From Pseudaquabacterium terrae (lineage in GTDB: Bacteria; Pseudomonadota; Gammaproteobacteria; Burkholderiales; Burkholderiaceae_C), in the NCBI RefSeq assembly GCF_013266755.1, contig NZ_JABRWJ010000006.1, forward strand, positions 372,001 through 436,000: a stretch of DNA of 64,000 nucleotides, in the 5' to 3' direction. The position numbers and the translations under genes were made by a program. Below, in pieces: positions 27,443-37,469 of the stretch (its first letter is position 1; each line of letters starts with the position of its first letter). The notes under the pieces are model-generated. The model saw only the letters and a program-made list of their open reading frames with translations. It was not told the origin of the DNA and did not search any database.

Positions 27443-28954
27443 CTAACGCGATGCCGCACTGGCCGCCGGCTCCACGGGCGCGAACAGCTTGCTCGCGTCC
27501 TCTTCCGGCTTCTGCTCGCCGCGTGGCTCGAGACCCATGTTCTGGATCTGCTGGGTGGCCTTGTCGAGGTCGAGCTTCTGCTCCTTGGGCAGGAACATGG
27601 TCACCGTCTGCGGGAAGAAGATGACGATGACCACCAGGATGATCTGCATCCCGACCCACGGGATCGCGCCCATGTAGATGTCGCTGGACAGCACCTTCTT
27701 CGGCAGCGCGCCGGTCTTGGCCAGCGTGTCGGAAATACCGCGCAGGTAGAACAGCGCGAAGCCGAACGGCGGGTGCATGAAGCTGGTCTGCATGTTCACG
27801 CACAGCAGCACGCCGAACCAGATCAGGTCGATGCCCATCTTGTCGGCCACCGGCCCGAGCAGCGGCAGGATGATGAAGGCGATCTCGAAGAAGTCGAGGA
27901 AGAAGGCCAGGAAGAAGATGAAGATGTTGACGACGATCAGGAAGCCGAGCTGGCCGCCGGGCAGGCCCGACAGCATGTGCTCGATCCAGATGCCGCCGTT
28001 GACGCCCTGGAACACCAGCGAGAACACGCGCGAGCCGATCAGGATGAAGACCACCATCGCGGTGATGCGCATCGTGCCGGCCAGCGTGTCGCGCAGCACC
28101 GGCCACGACAGGCGCCGGTGGATCGCGGCGAGGATCAGCGCGCCGACCGCGCCCATCGCGCCGGCTTCGGTCGGCGTGGCCACCGCGGTGTTGATGCCGG
28201 GCAGGCCGCCCATGCTGCCGAGCACCGCGAAGATCAGGATCGCCGAGGGGATGATGCCGCGCAGGCACTTGGCCCACAGCGCCCAGCCGTTCAGCGTGCG
28301 TGCTTCCTTCGGCACACCCGGCACATGGTGCGGCTTGATGCGGCTGAGCAAGAAGGTGTAGAGCGCGAAGATCAGCACCTGCAGGATCGACGGCCCCCAC
28401 GCGCCCTTGTACATGTCGCCGACCGACTTGCCGAGCTGGTCGGCCATCACCACCAGCACCAGCGACGGCGGCACCAGTTGCGTGATGGTGCCCGAGGCGG
28501 CCAGCACGCCGGTGGCATAACGCATGTTGTAGCCGTAGCGCTGCATCACCGGCAGCGCGATCATCGCCATCGCGATGACCTGGCCGGCCACCGTGCCGGT
28601 GATCGCGCCGAGGATGAAGCCGACGATGATCACCGAGTAGCCCAGGCCGCCGCGCACCGGGCCGAACAGCTGGCCCATCGAGTCGAGCATGTCCTCGGCG
28701 AGGCCGCACTTCTCGAGCACCGCGCCCATCAGCGTGAAGAACGGGATCGCCAGCAGCAGCTCGTTGGACAGGATGCCGAACACGTTGAGCGGCAGCGCCT
28801 GCATGAATTCGGGGTTGAACCACCCCATGTAGATCGCGAACGTGCCGCAGATCAGGCCCAGCGCGGCGAGCGAGAACGCCACCGGGAAGCCGATCAGCAT
28901 GATCACGATCAGGCCGCCGAACATCAGCGGCGCGAACTGGTCCATCGTGATCAT
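27443..28954 (-). CDS. dctM: TRAP transporter large permease (DctM)
   Basis: A 503-residue membrane protein with about twelve helices and DctM-family landmarks: the N-terminal LMFGGLIVIMLIGFPVAFSL, AIPFFTLMGAVLEKCGLAE, and TPTEAGAMGAVGAL near residue 262. It couples sodium flow to uptake of an organic acid delivered by a periplasmic binding protein. The C-terminus has an extra charged tail of about 60 residues after the last helix (LPKEQKLDLDKATQQIQNMG onward), longer than typical DctM. The start overlaps dctQ by 4 nt (ATGA). No dctP binding-protein gene adjoins. Confidence 0.95.
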   Translation of the reverse strand: MITMDQFAPLMFGGLIVIMLIGFPVAFSLAALGLICGTFAIYMGWFNPEFMQALPLNVFGILSNELLLAIPFFTLMGAVLEKCGLAEDMLDSMGQLFGPVRGGLGYSVIIVGFILGAITGTVAGQVIAMAMIALPVMQRYGYNMRYATGVLAASGTITQLVPPSLVLVVMADQLGKSVGDMYKGAWGPSILQVLIFALYTFLLSRIKPHHVPGVPKEARTLNGWALWAKCLRGIIPSAILIFAVLGSMGGLPGINTAVATPTEAGAMGAVGALILAAIHRRLSWPVLRDTLAGTMRITAMVVFILIGSRVFSLVFQGVNGGIWIEHMLSGLPGGQLGFLIVVNIFIFFLAFFLDFFEIAFIILPLLGPVADKMGIDLIWFGVLLCVNMQTSFMHPPFGFALFYLRGISDTLAKTGALPKKVLSSDIYMGAIPWVGMQIILVVIVIFFPQTVTMFLPKEQKLDLDKATQQIQNMGLEPRGEQKPEEDASKLFAPVEPAASAASR

Positions 28955-29490
28955 TGAAGCGGCCTCTCGTAGTGGATGTCCATTTCATAGCGGTGCATCA
29001 GCCACGCGATGCGCTTGACGATCTCGGCCAGGCCCTGCAGCAGCACCATCGCGAAACCCAGCGGCAGCATCAGCACGGCGGGCCAGCGCACCAGGCCGCC
29101 GGCGTTGCTGGACATCTCGCCGCTGGCCAGCTTCTGCAGGAACAGCGGCCACGACAGCCACAGCATCACGCTCATCACCGGCACCAGGAAGAAGATCAGG
29201 CCGAACAGGTCGACGTAGACCTTGCCGTGGCCGGTCAGGCGGCCGTAGAACAGGTCGACGCGCACGTGTTCGTTCAGGCGCAGCACCTGCGAGGCGCCGA
29301 GCATCACGCAGGCGGCGAACAGGTACCACTGGATCTCGAGCCAGGCGTTCGAGCTGATGTTGAAGCTGTAGCGGATCACCGCGTTGCCTGCGCTGATCAG
29401 GCAGGAGGCGATGACCGCGTACTTGGCGATGATGCCGAAACGATCATTGAGGTGATCGATCCAGCGCGCCAGCGTGAGCAGGATGTCCAT
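28951..29490 (-). CDS. dctQ: TRAP transporter small permease (DctQ)
   Basis: A 179-residue protein with four hydrophobic helices, the DctQ topology. Landmarks are FNISSNAWLEIQWYLFAACV (residues 43-62) and LNEHVRVDLFYGRL near residue 72. It forms the membrane complex with DctM, whose gene overlaps it by 4 nt. ATG 29490 (MDILLTLARWIDHLN) was preferred over an in-frame upstream extension because it gives the usual length; no good ribosome site precedes it. Upstream lies the Lrp gene's 3' end; there is no dctP. Confidence 0.92.
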   Translation of the reverse strand: MDILLTLARWIDHLNDRFGIIAKYAVIASCLISAGNAVIRYSFNISSNAWLEIQWYLFAACVMLGASQVLRLNEHVRVDLFYGRLTGHGKVYVDLFGLIFFLVPVMSVMLWLSWPLFLQKLASGEMSSNAGGLVRWPAVLMLPLGFAMVLLQGLAEIVKRIAWLMHRYEMDIHYERPLQ

Positions 29491-29617
29491 GGGAGGAGCG
29501 CCGGGGGCGGCGCGGGAGTCGACGGGCGGCGCCACTATAAGCAGCCGCGGCTGAATCACCCCTGAACGGGACCGTCGCGCCGACCCCCGGGGATTCCCTT
29601 GGACAGCTGGCTTTCAG

Positions 29618-29637
29618 GAACGCGCGTTCACGCGTTC
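29618..29637. terminator. hairpin downstream of lrp-type gene (possible, no U tract)
   Basis: GAACGCG (29618-29624) pairs with CGCGTTC (29631-29637) around a 6-nt loop, 9 bp after the Lrp gene stop on the minus strand. No U run follows, so it is at best a Rho-assisted terminator or a stabilising 3' hairpin. Confidence 0.3.
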
Positions 29638-29645
29638 GGGCGCGC

Positions 29646-30071
29646 TCAGGACAGCTTGTAGGTCTGCAGGTGGATGCTGGTTTCGGTCGCGCCGATGCCC
29701 TTGATCAGCCGCAGCCGCTCCAGCACTTCGGCCAGCTCCTGCAGGCTCGACGAGCGCAGCTCGGCCAGCAGGTCCCAACGGCCGTTGGTGTCGTGGATCG
29801 CCGCGATGCCGGGCTCGCCGAGCAGGATCGCGATCACCTTGCGGGTCTGGTTGCCCTCGACCGCGATGCTGGTCCAGGCGGTGATCTGGTTCGGCTGCGC
29901 GTCGGGCCGCAGCTTGACGGTGTAGCCGACGATGACGCCGGCGTCCTCGAGCTTGGCAACGCGGTTGGTCACCGTGCCGCGCGAGACGCCGAGCTTGTGT
30001 GCAAGCGTCGCGACGCTCGCGCGGGCGTCGGCGCGCAGCAGTGCGATGAGTTGCTGGTCCAGCGTGTCCAT
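29646..30071 (-). CDS. Lrp/AsnC family transcriptional regulator
   Basis: A 141-residue regulator. The N-terminal HTH (MDTLDQQLIALLRADARASV, LAHKLGVSRGTVTNRVAKLE at residues 24-43) is followed by the RAM/AsnC ligand domain (VEGNQTRKVIAILLG, then GRWDLLAELRSSSL). It is divergent from ornithine cyclodeaminase with 135 bp between them, the classic layout of an Lrp-type regulator controlling an amino-acid catabolic gene, so ornithine or arginine may be its ligand (inference). The shared region includes AT-richer stretches such as GATGAATTC, but I saw no clear operator. Confidence 0.92.
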   Translation of the reverse strand: MDTLDQQLIALLRADARASVATLAHKLGVSRGTVTNRVAKLEDAGVIVGYTVKLRPDAQPNQITAWTSIAVEGNQTRKVIAILLGEPGIAAIHDTNGRWDLLAELRSSSLQELAEVLERLRLIKGIGATETSIHLQTYKLS

Positions 30072-30206
30072 TTCTACATAGTGTCAGCGGAGGCTGTCGA
30101 AATGGCAAGCAACTGATGAATTCGCAGCAGAGTTGGCCGTTTTCATTGCCACGGGCTGCTCGAACAATCCACTTCATCGCAAACGGTCCCAGCCCCAGGA
30201 GCCCCC

Positions 30207-31256
30207 ATGACCACCTTGCTGAGCACCCATGACATCGCCCGCATCGTCGCCCAGCGCGGCCTGCCCGAGACGCTGAAGCGGCTGGCGGCCTACATCGAAG
30301 CCGACTTCCGCCGCTGGCCCGAATTCGACAAGACCGCGCGTGTCGCCAGCCATTCGGACGACGGCGTGATCGAGCTGATGCCGATCGCCGACGCGTCGCT
30401 GTACAGCTTCAAGTACGTCAACGGCCATCCGAAGAACACCCGCTCCGGACTGCCGACGGTGATGGCCTTCGGCGTGCTGGCGGATGTGGCGACCGGCACG
30501 CCGGAGCTGCTGTCCGAGCTGACGCTGACGACGGCGATGCGCACCGCCGCCACCTCGGTGATGGCCGCGCGCCTGCTGGCGCGGCCCAACAGCCGCACGA
30601 TGGCGCTGATCGGCAACGGCGCGCAAAGTGAATTCCAGGCGCTCGCCTTCCACTACCTGCTGGGCATCGACCAGATCCGCCTGTTCGACATCGACGCCGA
30701 TGCCACCGCCAAGCTGCTGAACAACCTGGCCGGCGTGCACGGGCTGCGCCTGATCGTCTGCGCATCGACCGCCGAAGCGGTGAAGGGCGCCGACATCGTC
30801 ACCACGGTGACCGCCGACAAGACCAACGCGACGATCATCACGCCGGAGATGATCGAGCCCGGCATGCACATCAACGGCGTCGGCGGCGACTGCCCCGGCA
30901 AGACCGAGCTGCACGCCGATGTGCTGCGCGCCGGCCAGGTGTTCGTCGAGTACGAGCCGCAAAGCCGCATCGAGGGCGACCTGCAGCAGCTACCGGCCGA
31001 CCACCCGGTGACCGAGCTGTGGCGCGTGCTGCTGCGCGAGGCGCCGGGCCGCCGCAGCGCGTCCGACATCACGGTCTTCGATTCGGTCGGCTTCGCGCTC
31101 GAGGACTACTCGGCGCTGCGCTTCCTGCGCGACTCGGCGCGTGAGCTCGGCCTGGGCACGCCGATCGACCTGATCCCGACGATGAGCGATCCGAAGGACC
31201 TGTTCGGCCAGCTCGTGCCGGTCACGCCGCGCCGGCCGATGCTGGTGGCGGCCTGA
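30207..31256 (+). CDS. ocd: ornithine cyclodeaminase
   Basis: A 349-residue member of the ornithine cyclodeaminase/mu-crystallin family, which converts L-ornithine to L-proline and ammonia using tightly bound NAD. Landmarks are YVNGHPKNTRSGLPTVMAFG (residues 70-89), the Arg in TTAMRTAATSVMAARLLA that binds the substrate carboxylate, the NAD loop LIGNGAQSEFQALAF (residues 133-147) and INGVGGDCPGKTEL near residue 228. The GGDCPGK segment with its acidic residue is typical of true ornithine enzymes rather than alanine dehydrogenases. AGGAG lies before the ATG. It is divergent from the Lrp-type gene. Confidence 0.93.
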   Translation: MTTLLSTHDIARIVAQRGLPETLKRLAAYIEADFRRWPEFDKTARVASHSDDGVIELMPIADASLYSFKYVNGHPKNTRSGLPTVMAFGVLADVATGTPELLSELTLTTAMRTAATSVMAARLLARPNSRTMALIGNGAQSEFQALAFHYLLGIDQIRLFDIDADATAKLLNNLAGVHGLRLIVCASTAEAVKGADIVTTVTADKTNATIITPEMIEPGMHINGVGGDCPGKTELHADVLRAGQVFVEYEPQSRIEGDLQQLPADHPVTELWRVLLREAPGRRSASDITVFDSVGFALEDYSALRFLRDSARELGLGTPIDLIPTMSDPKDLFGQLVPVTPRRPMLVAA

Positions 31257-31270
31257 GTCGACGGATCGGA

Positions 31271-33115
<1,845 letters not shown>

Positions 33116-33181
33116 GTGAAGGTTCCTTCCCGAGCGCTTGGGCAAGGCGTGTGCCTGCCTGCGCTCCATTAGCATCCGGGC

Positions 33182-33988
33182 ATGGACGACGCCGGGATGC
33201 AGAGCTGGATCTGGCCGTTGCCGGAAGGCGGCGCCAGCAACGACCAGGCCGCGCTCGACACGCGCTGGCAGGTGCTGCTCGGCCGCGGCGGCTGGCAGGC
33301 GGAGGTGCTGGGGCAGGTCGGCGACGATGCGCTGCGGCTGTACGTGCGGCCGTCCGCCGCTGCGGCCGCGCCGCGCCTGTTGATCGCGGCCGGCTTCCAC
33401 GGCGAGGAGCCCGCCGGCCCCTGGGGCGTGCTGCAGTTCTTCGAGCGCGCCGATGCGGGCCTGCTCGACCGGCTGCAGCTCACCGTGCTGCCGCTGGTCA
33501 ATGCCAGCGGCTTTCGCGCCGGGCGGCGCTTCAACGACTGGGGCGAGAACCCGAACCGCGGCCACGGTGCGTCGGCCGATGCGCCGCCCTCGCGCGAGGG
33601 CCGGGTGCTCGCCGCGCACGGCGCGCGGCTGGCCGCACTCGGCGCCAGCGGCGTGCTGAGCTGCCACGAGGACGTCAAGCAGCCGCAGCACGGCTACGTC
33701 TACAGCCTGGAGCGCGCCGAGCGCCCGGGCGCCTTCAGCCACGCGCTGCTGGCCGCCAACGCCCGCTTCTTCCCGCTGCTGCCGGACGGCGACGTCGACG
33801 GCTGCCACGTGCGCGGCGGCATCGTCTTCAACCGCTACGACGGCTCGTTCGAGGCCTGGATGATGGAGCAGGGCGTCGGCCGCGCGGCCTGCGTCGAGAC
33901 GCCGGGCCGGGCGCCGATCGGCGAGCGCATCGCGGCGCAGGCGGCGATGGTCGAGGCCTTCGTGCGGCATCCGCTCGACGGCGCATGA
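33182..33988 (+). CDS. M14-type zinc carboxypeptidase / succinylglutamate desuccinylase-like protein
   Basis: A 268-residue enzyme of the M14/AstE-like fold. The zinc ligands are His73 and Glu76 in GFHGEEPAG and His162 in SCHEDV; substrate-binding NPNRG is at residues 123-127, and a late Glu (CVETPGR) fits the general base. No signal peptide, so cytoplasmic. The stop overlaps the start of a CPBP membrane protease gene by 4 nt (ATGA), so the two peptidases are translationally coupled, perhaps in one peptide-processing route. Substrate unknown. Confidence 0.87.
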   Translation: MDDAGMQSWIWPLPEGGASNDQAALDTRWQVLLGRGGWQAEVLGQVGDDALRLYVRPSAAAAAPRLLIAAGFHGEEPAGPWGVLQFFERADAGLLDRLQLTVLPLVNASGFRAGRRFNDWGENPNRGHGASADAPPSREGRVLAAHGARLAALGASGVLSCHEDVKQPQHGYVYSLERAERPGAFSHALLAANARFFPLLPDGDVDGCHVRGGIVFNRYDGSFEAWMMEQGVGRAACVETPGRAPIGERIAAQAAMVEAFVRHPLDGA

Positions 33989-34749
33989 AGCGCTCGCCGT
34001 TCCCGGGGCTGGCGGGCGCGTTGTGGCTGGTGCTGGCATCGATGCTGCTCGAAGCGCTGTGCGCCGCTTTGCTGCAAGGCTTGCCGGGCCTCGGCGCGGC
34101 CGAAGAGGCGGCGCTGGCGCGGCTGGTGGCCAATGCGGCGCTGTTCAGCGGGCTGGTCGCCTTCCTGCGGCTCAACTACCGCGAGCTGTTCCACGACAGC
34201 CCGGCCGGCGTCGGCGCGACGCTCGGGCTGACGCTGCTGCCGGTGCTGGCGCTGGTGCCGGGGCTGGTGGTGGTCGAAGGCTGGATCAGCCAGTGGCTGA
34301 CCACGCTGGTGCCGCTGTCGGCCTGGGAGGCACGCGCCTTCACCGAGATGTCGCAGCCGGTGCCCGGCATGCTGGTGATGGTCTGCGTGCTGGCGCCGGT
34401 GCTCGAGGAGATGCTGTTCCGCGGCGTGATCCTGCGCGCCTTCCTGCAGCGCTACTCGCGCGGCGTGGCGATCGCGCACTCGGCCGGCGTCTTCGGCCTC
34501 GCGCACATGAACCTGTACCAGTTCGTTGCCGCCTTCACGCTCGGCCTGCTGGCCGGCTGGCTCTACGAGCGCACGCGTTCGCTGTGGCCGTGCATCGCGC
34601 TGCACGCCGGCTACAACACCAGCATCACGCTGCTCGAAGCCGGCGCCGCCGACCATGCGCCGGATCTCGTGCCGGTGGCGCCGCTGGCGACTGCACTGCT
34701 GTCGGCGTGGTTCCTGAAGCGCTGGCTGCAGCCGGCCGGCGCGCGCTGA
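33985..34749 (+). CDS. CPBP family intramembrane metalloprotease
   Basis: A 254-residue membrane protein with about seven helices. The CPBP/Abi motifs are present: motif 1 EExxxR in APVLEEMLFRGVILR (near residue 137), motif 2 with FGLAHMN and motif 3 with ALHAGYN, giving the Glu and His residues that hold the metal. Homologues process prenylated or lipid-modified peptides, including roles in bacteriocin self-immunity. The 4-nt overlap with the preceding M14 peptidase suggests co-function. Substrate unknown. Confidence 0.9.
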   Translation: MKRSPFPGLAGALWLVLASMLLEALCAALLQGLPGLGAAEEAALARLVANAALFSGLVAFLRLNYRELFHDSPAGVGATLGLTLLPVLALVPGLVVVEGWISQWLTTLVPLSAWEARAFTEMSQPVPGMLVMVCVLAPVLEEMLFRGVILRAFLQRYSRGVAIAHSAGVFGLAHMNLYQFVAAFTLGLLAGWLYERTRSLWPCIALHAGYNTSITLLEAGAADHAPDLVPVAPLATALLSAWFLKRWLQPAGAR

Positions 34750-34888
34750 AGGACCGGGAGCAGTAATGCAGAAACTAGCCCTGTGCATCGGCAGGTGAGC
34801 GGTGCGAGTGAAGTGGAGAACCTGATCCGTGACGTGTCGGCGATCTGGCCGCTCACATTTGGCGCTTGATATCGACTTGGGCGACCCT

Positions 34889-35404
34889 ATGGACTTCGAT
34901 TCCCTGCGACCTGTGTTCAGCGGCCTTGTGGGATGTCTGGCCGTCTACTTGCTCGCTCGTGCAGGACGCAAGCCGACGCCCCGCAAGGACAACGTGCGAG
35001 TGCTGACCTACGGAATCGGATTTCGGGTGTTCGCCGCTATCCTGGTGCCCGGTTCCTTGTTCATTGCGTATGCCGCAGCTCATGCGCGTCCCAGCCAAGC
35101 AGCGCTCGCCGGATGCATCGCGGCAGCGTTCGTCGCTGGGGCGGTGTTCTTCGCCTATCAGGCGTTCTTCGTCTCGTTTGCGTACGACGAGCACAACGTC
35201 TACTACAGAACCCCGCTCGCTGGATCCAAGGTCATTCCCTGGTCCGAGGTCGAAGAGCTTGCGTACTCCGGCCTTCTTCAGAGTCACTATCTGCGCACAC
35301 GTCAGGTTCGGCGAATCTGGTGCTCCAACATGCTGCGTGGTTACGATGAGCTCGGGGAGTTTCTGTCAAGGAAGCGCGAAGAGCTGTATGGCGACGGGCC
35401 CTGA
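34889..35404 (+). CDS. membrane protein of unknown function, less GC-rich than neighbours
   Basis: A 171-residue protein that I do not recognise. It has hydrophobic segments at about residues 6-22, 43-64 and 72-98 (GCIAAAFVAGAVFFAYQAFF). A C-terminal soluble part follows (EHNVYYRTPLAGSKVIPWSEVEEL) whose alternating strand pattern recalls a bacterial PH-like domain after membrane anchors. ATG 34889 is chosen; an in-frame GTG at 34829 would add a polar 20-residue leader. Base composition is visibly lower in GC and uses codons rare next door, suggesting recent acquisition. The flanks 34750-34888 and 35405-35526 hold no other gene I can support. Confidence 0.65.
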   Translation: MDFDSLRPVFSGLVGCLAVYLLARAGRKPTPRKDNVRVLTYGIGFRVFAAILVPGSLFIAYAAAHARPSQAALAGCIAAAFVAGAVFFAYQAFFVSFAYDEHNVYYRTPLAGSKVIPWSEVEELAYSGLLQSHYLRTRQVRRIWCSNMLRGYDELGEFLSRKREELYGDGP

Positions 35405-35526
35405 TCTCGCAGGCCGCGCCGCAGCTGGTGTGTCGCACTTCGTGTTCAACTGCCGAGACGGGCGGCAAGGGGGGTTACCAAGGCAGGGCCCGACTGGGGT
35501 GGATGGAAGACACCAAGGCCAAGAAC

Positions 35527-36909
35527 CTACATCGGCCACGCCCGCATGACGGGCCGCATCTGCTCCCACGCCCGCGCCAGCTGCAGCACGCCCAGGTCGT
35601 CGTGCCGCCGCCCGGCGATCTGCAGCCCGATCGGCAGGCCGCTGGCCGTGAAGCCGGCATGCACCGACACGGCTGGCTGCTCGCTCATGTTGTACGGCAG
35701 CGTGAAGTTGATGTGCTCGAACGGCCGCGCCGGATCGTTCAGCGGGCTCGCCCACTCGGCCGCAAAGCTCGGCACCGGGCTCACCGGCGACAGCACGAAA
35801 TCGAAGGGCTGCGTCGCGGCGACGGCCGCATCGCGCAGCGTGCCCATCGCGCTGTAGCCGGTGAAGACCTCGGCGGCCGACAGCGTCGAGCCGGTCGCCA
35901 CCCAGTCGCGGATGTAGGGCAGCACGCGCGCGGCGCGCTCGGGCGGCAGCGCCTGCAGGTCGATCCAGCTGCGCATGCGCCAGAAGCGGTCCATGCCGTC
36001 GGCCATGGCGCGTGTGCTGAAGGCGCGCAGCGGTTCGACGATCGCGCCGGCGCTTTCGAAGGCCCGCGCGGCGGCCTCGATCGCCGCGCGGGTCTCGGGC
36101 TCGACAGGCAGCCCCCAGCCGGCGTCGAGCTGCAAGCCGATCTTCAGGCCGCGTACTTCACGCTCCAGCTGCAGCCACGGGATGCTCTGGTACGGCAGGC
36201 TCATCGTGTCGCGCCAGTCGGGGCGCGTGAGCACCGTCATCAACCACGCGGCGTCCTCGACGCTGCGCGTCATCGGCCCGGCGACGCGGCCCGCGTACGG
36301 CGGCTTGATCGGGATGCGGCCGAGGCTGGGCTTCAAGCCGACCAGCCCGCACCAGCCGGCCGGCAGACGGATCGAGCCCCCGATGTCGGTGCCGACGTGC
36401 AGGGGGCCATAACCGGCGGCTGCAGCGGCCGCCGCGCCGGCGCTCGAGCCGCCGGGGTTCTTCGTCGTATCCCACGGGTTGCGGGCGAGCTTGTGGAAGC
36501 TCGACAGCCCGGACGACAACATGCCCCAGTCGGGCATCGTCGTCTTGGCCAGCAGCACGAGACCCGCTTCCTTCCAGCGCGCGGCCGGCGGCGCGTCGTC
36601 GGCCATCGGCTGCAGCACGGTGGCTGCCGTGCCCACCGGCATCGGGCAGCCGCGCGTCGCGATGTTCTCCTTCAGCGTGCCCGGCACGCCGTCGATCGGC
36701 GACAGCGCCTCGCCGCGCATCCAGCGCCCTTCGCTGGCGCGCGCCTCGGCCAGTGCCGATTCCGGATCGAACGCGTAGAGCGCACACAGCGTGCTCTCGC
36801 GGCGCTCGATCTGCGCGATCACCGCATGCGCCACCTCGACCGGCGACAGTGTGCGCGCGGCAAAGGCCGCGGCGAGCTCGGCGGCGCTGAGTTCGTGCAA
36901 CGAAGCCAT
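35527..36909 (-). CDS. amidase (amidase signature family)
   Basis: A 460-residue amidase. The Ser-cisSer-Lys triad is complete: Lys80 (GTLKENIAT), Ser155 (NPGGSSAGAAAA) and Ser179 (DIGGSIRLPA). The family hydrolyses carbon-nitrogen amide bonds of varied substrates, including GatA in amidated tRNA; there is no gatB or gatC here, so a catabolic amidase is more likely. It lies 7 bp after a SnoaL-like gene and downstream of an ABC peptide-type binding protein, so the imported compound may be its substrate (inference). Confidence 0.93.
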   Translation of the reverse strand: MASLHELSAAELAAAFAARTLSPVEVAHAVIAQIERRESTLCALYAFDPESALAEARASEGRWMRGEALSPIDGVPGTLKENIATRGCPMPVGTAATVLQPMADDAPPAARWKEAGLVLLAKTTMPDWGMLSSGLSSFHKLARNPWDTTKNPGGSSAGAAAAAAAGYGPLHVGTDIGGSIRLPAGWCGLVGLKPSLGRIPIKPPYAGRVAGPMTRSVEDAAWLMTVLTRPDWRDTMSLPYQSIPWLQLEREVRGLKIGLQLDAGWGLPVEPETRAAIEAAARAFESAGAIVEPLRAFSTRAMADGMDRFWRMRSWIDLQALPPERAARVLPYIRDWVATGSTLSAAEVFTGYSAMGTLRDAAVAATQPFDFVLSPVSPVPSFAAEWASPLNDPARPFEHINFTLPYNMSEQPAVSVHAGFTASGLPIGLQIAGRRHDDLGVLQLARAWEQMRPVMRAWPM

Positions 36910-36916
36910 GCGCTCT

Positions 36917-37390
36917 TCAGTTGGGGTGTTTGGCCAGGAAGGCCTCGAGGTTCTTCGCCGCCTGTGCCCGGACGCCGTTGCGCAGCATCGGCGTCCAGCC
37001 GAGCAGCACACCTGGCGTGCCCAGCGCCTGGCGCGACCAGCGCCAGAAATTGAAGCGGTCGCGGTGGCGGCGGATCAGGCCGTCGCGGCCGAGTTCGAAC
37101 TCGGCCTCGATGATGTTGTGCACCAAACGGCCGGTGGCGCTGAAGCGGTAGTGCGCTTCCCAGTGCGCGCTGCGGTCGGTGACCGCGCTGGCTTCGAGGC
37201 GCCAGACGTCGCGGCCCTTGGCCTTCGTCGCGTCGCACAACATGCGCCACATGCCGCCGATCTGCGGGCGGCCCTGCAGCGTGAAGACCTCGTCCTCGAA
37301 CGACGCGTCGGGGGCGTAGGCCGCCTGCATCGCCGCGCCGTCGAGCCGGGCGAAGGCACTGTAGAAACGGCGGATCGCGTCGGCGCTCAT
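36917..37390 (-). CDS. SnoaL-like / NTF2-fold protein
   Basis: A 157-residue protein of the NTF2-like fold: MSADAIRRFYSAFARLDGAA, YAPDASFEDEVFTLQGR and the C-terminal DGLIRRHRDRFNFWRWSRQA. These proteins are small-molecule isomerases or hydratases, or binding proteins; the function is not predictable. Its ATG sits inside one copy of a 12-bp direct repeat whose other copy contains the stop codon of the upstream binding-protein gene, suggesting the two genes originally overlapped (see the repeat at 37381-37469). Confidence 0.82.
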   Translation of the reverse strand: MSADAIRRFYSAFARLDGAAMQAAYAPDASFEDEVFTLQGRPQIGGMWRMLCDATKAKGRDVWRLEASAVTDRSAHWEAHYRFSATGRLVHNIIEAEFELGRDGLIRRHRDRFNFWRWSRQALGTPGVLLGWTPMLRNGVRAQAAKNLEAFLAKHPN

Positions 37391-37469
37391 TGGTGGACCC
37401 CCTTGGCCCTGCGGGCCGTCCCCCCGAGGGGGAGCGAGCGCCTTCGGAACGGCCGGGCGGCGCTCATTG
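37381..37469. repeat. palindromic insert bounded by a 12-bp direct repeat
   Basis: CGGCGCTCATTG occurs at 37381-37392 and again at 37458-37469. Between them lie 65 bp rich in palindromes: CCCCCTTGG pairs loosely with CCGAGGGGG, and GGCCGT (37414-37419) pairs with ACGGCC (37449-37454). One repeat copy holds the SnoaL start codon, the other the binding-protein stop codon. Removing the insert plus one copy would restore an ATGA stop/start overlap. A similar hairpin occurs at 63766-63812. This looks like a small non-coding mobile or recombinogenic element. Confidence 0.6.
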
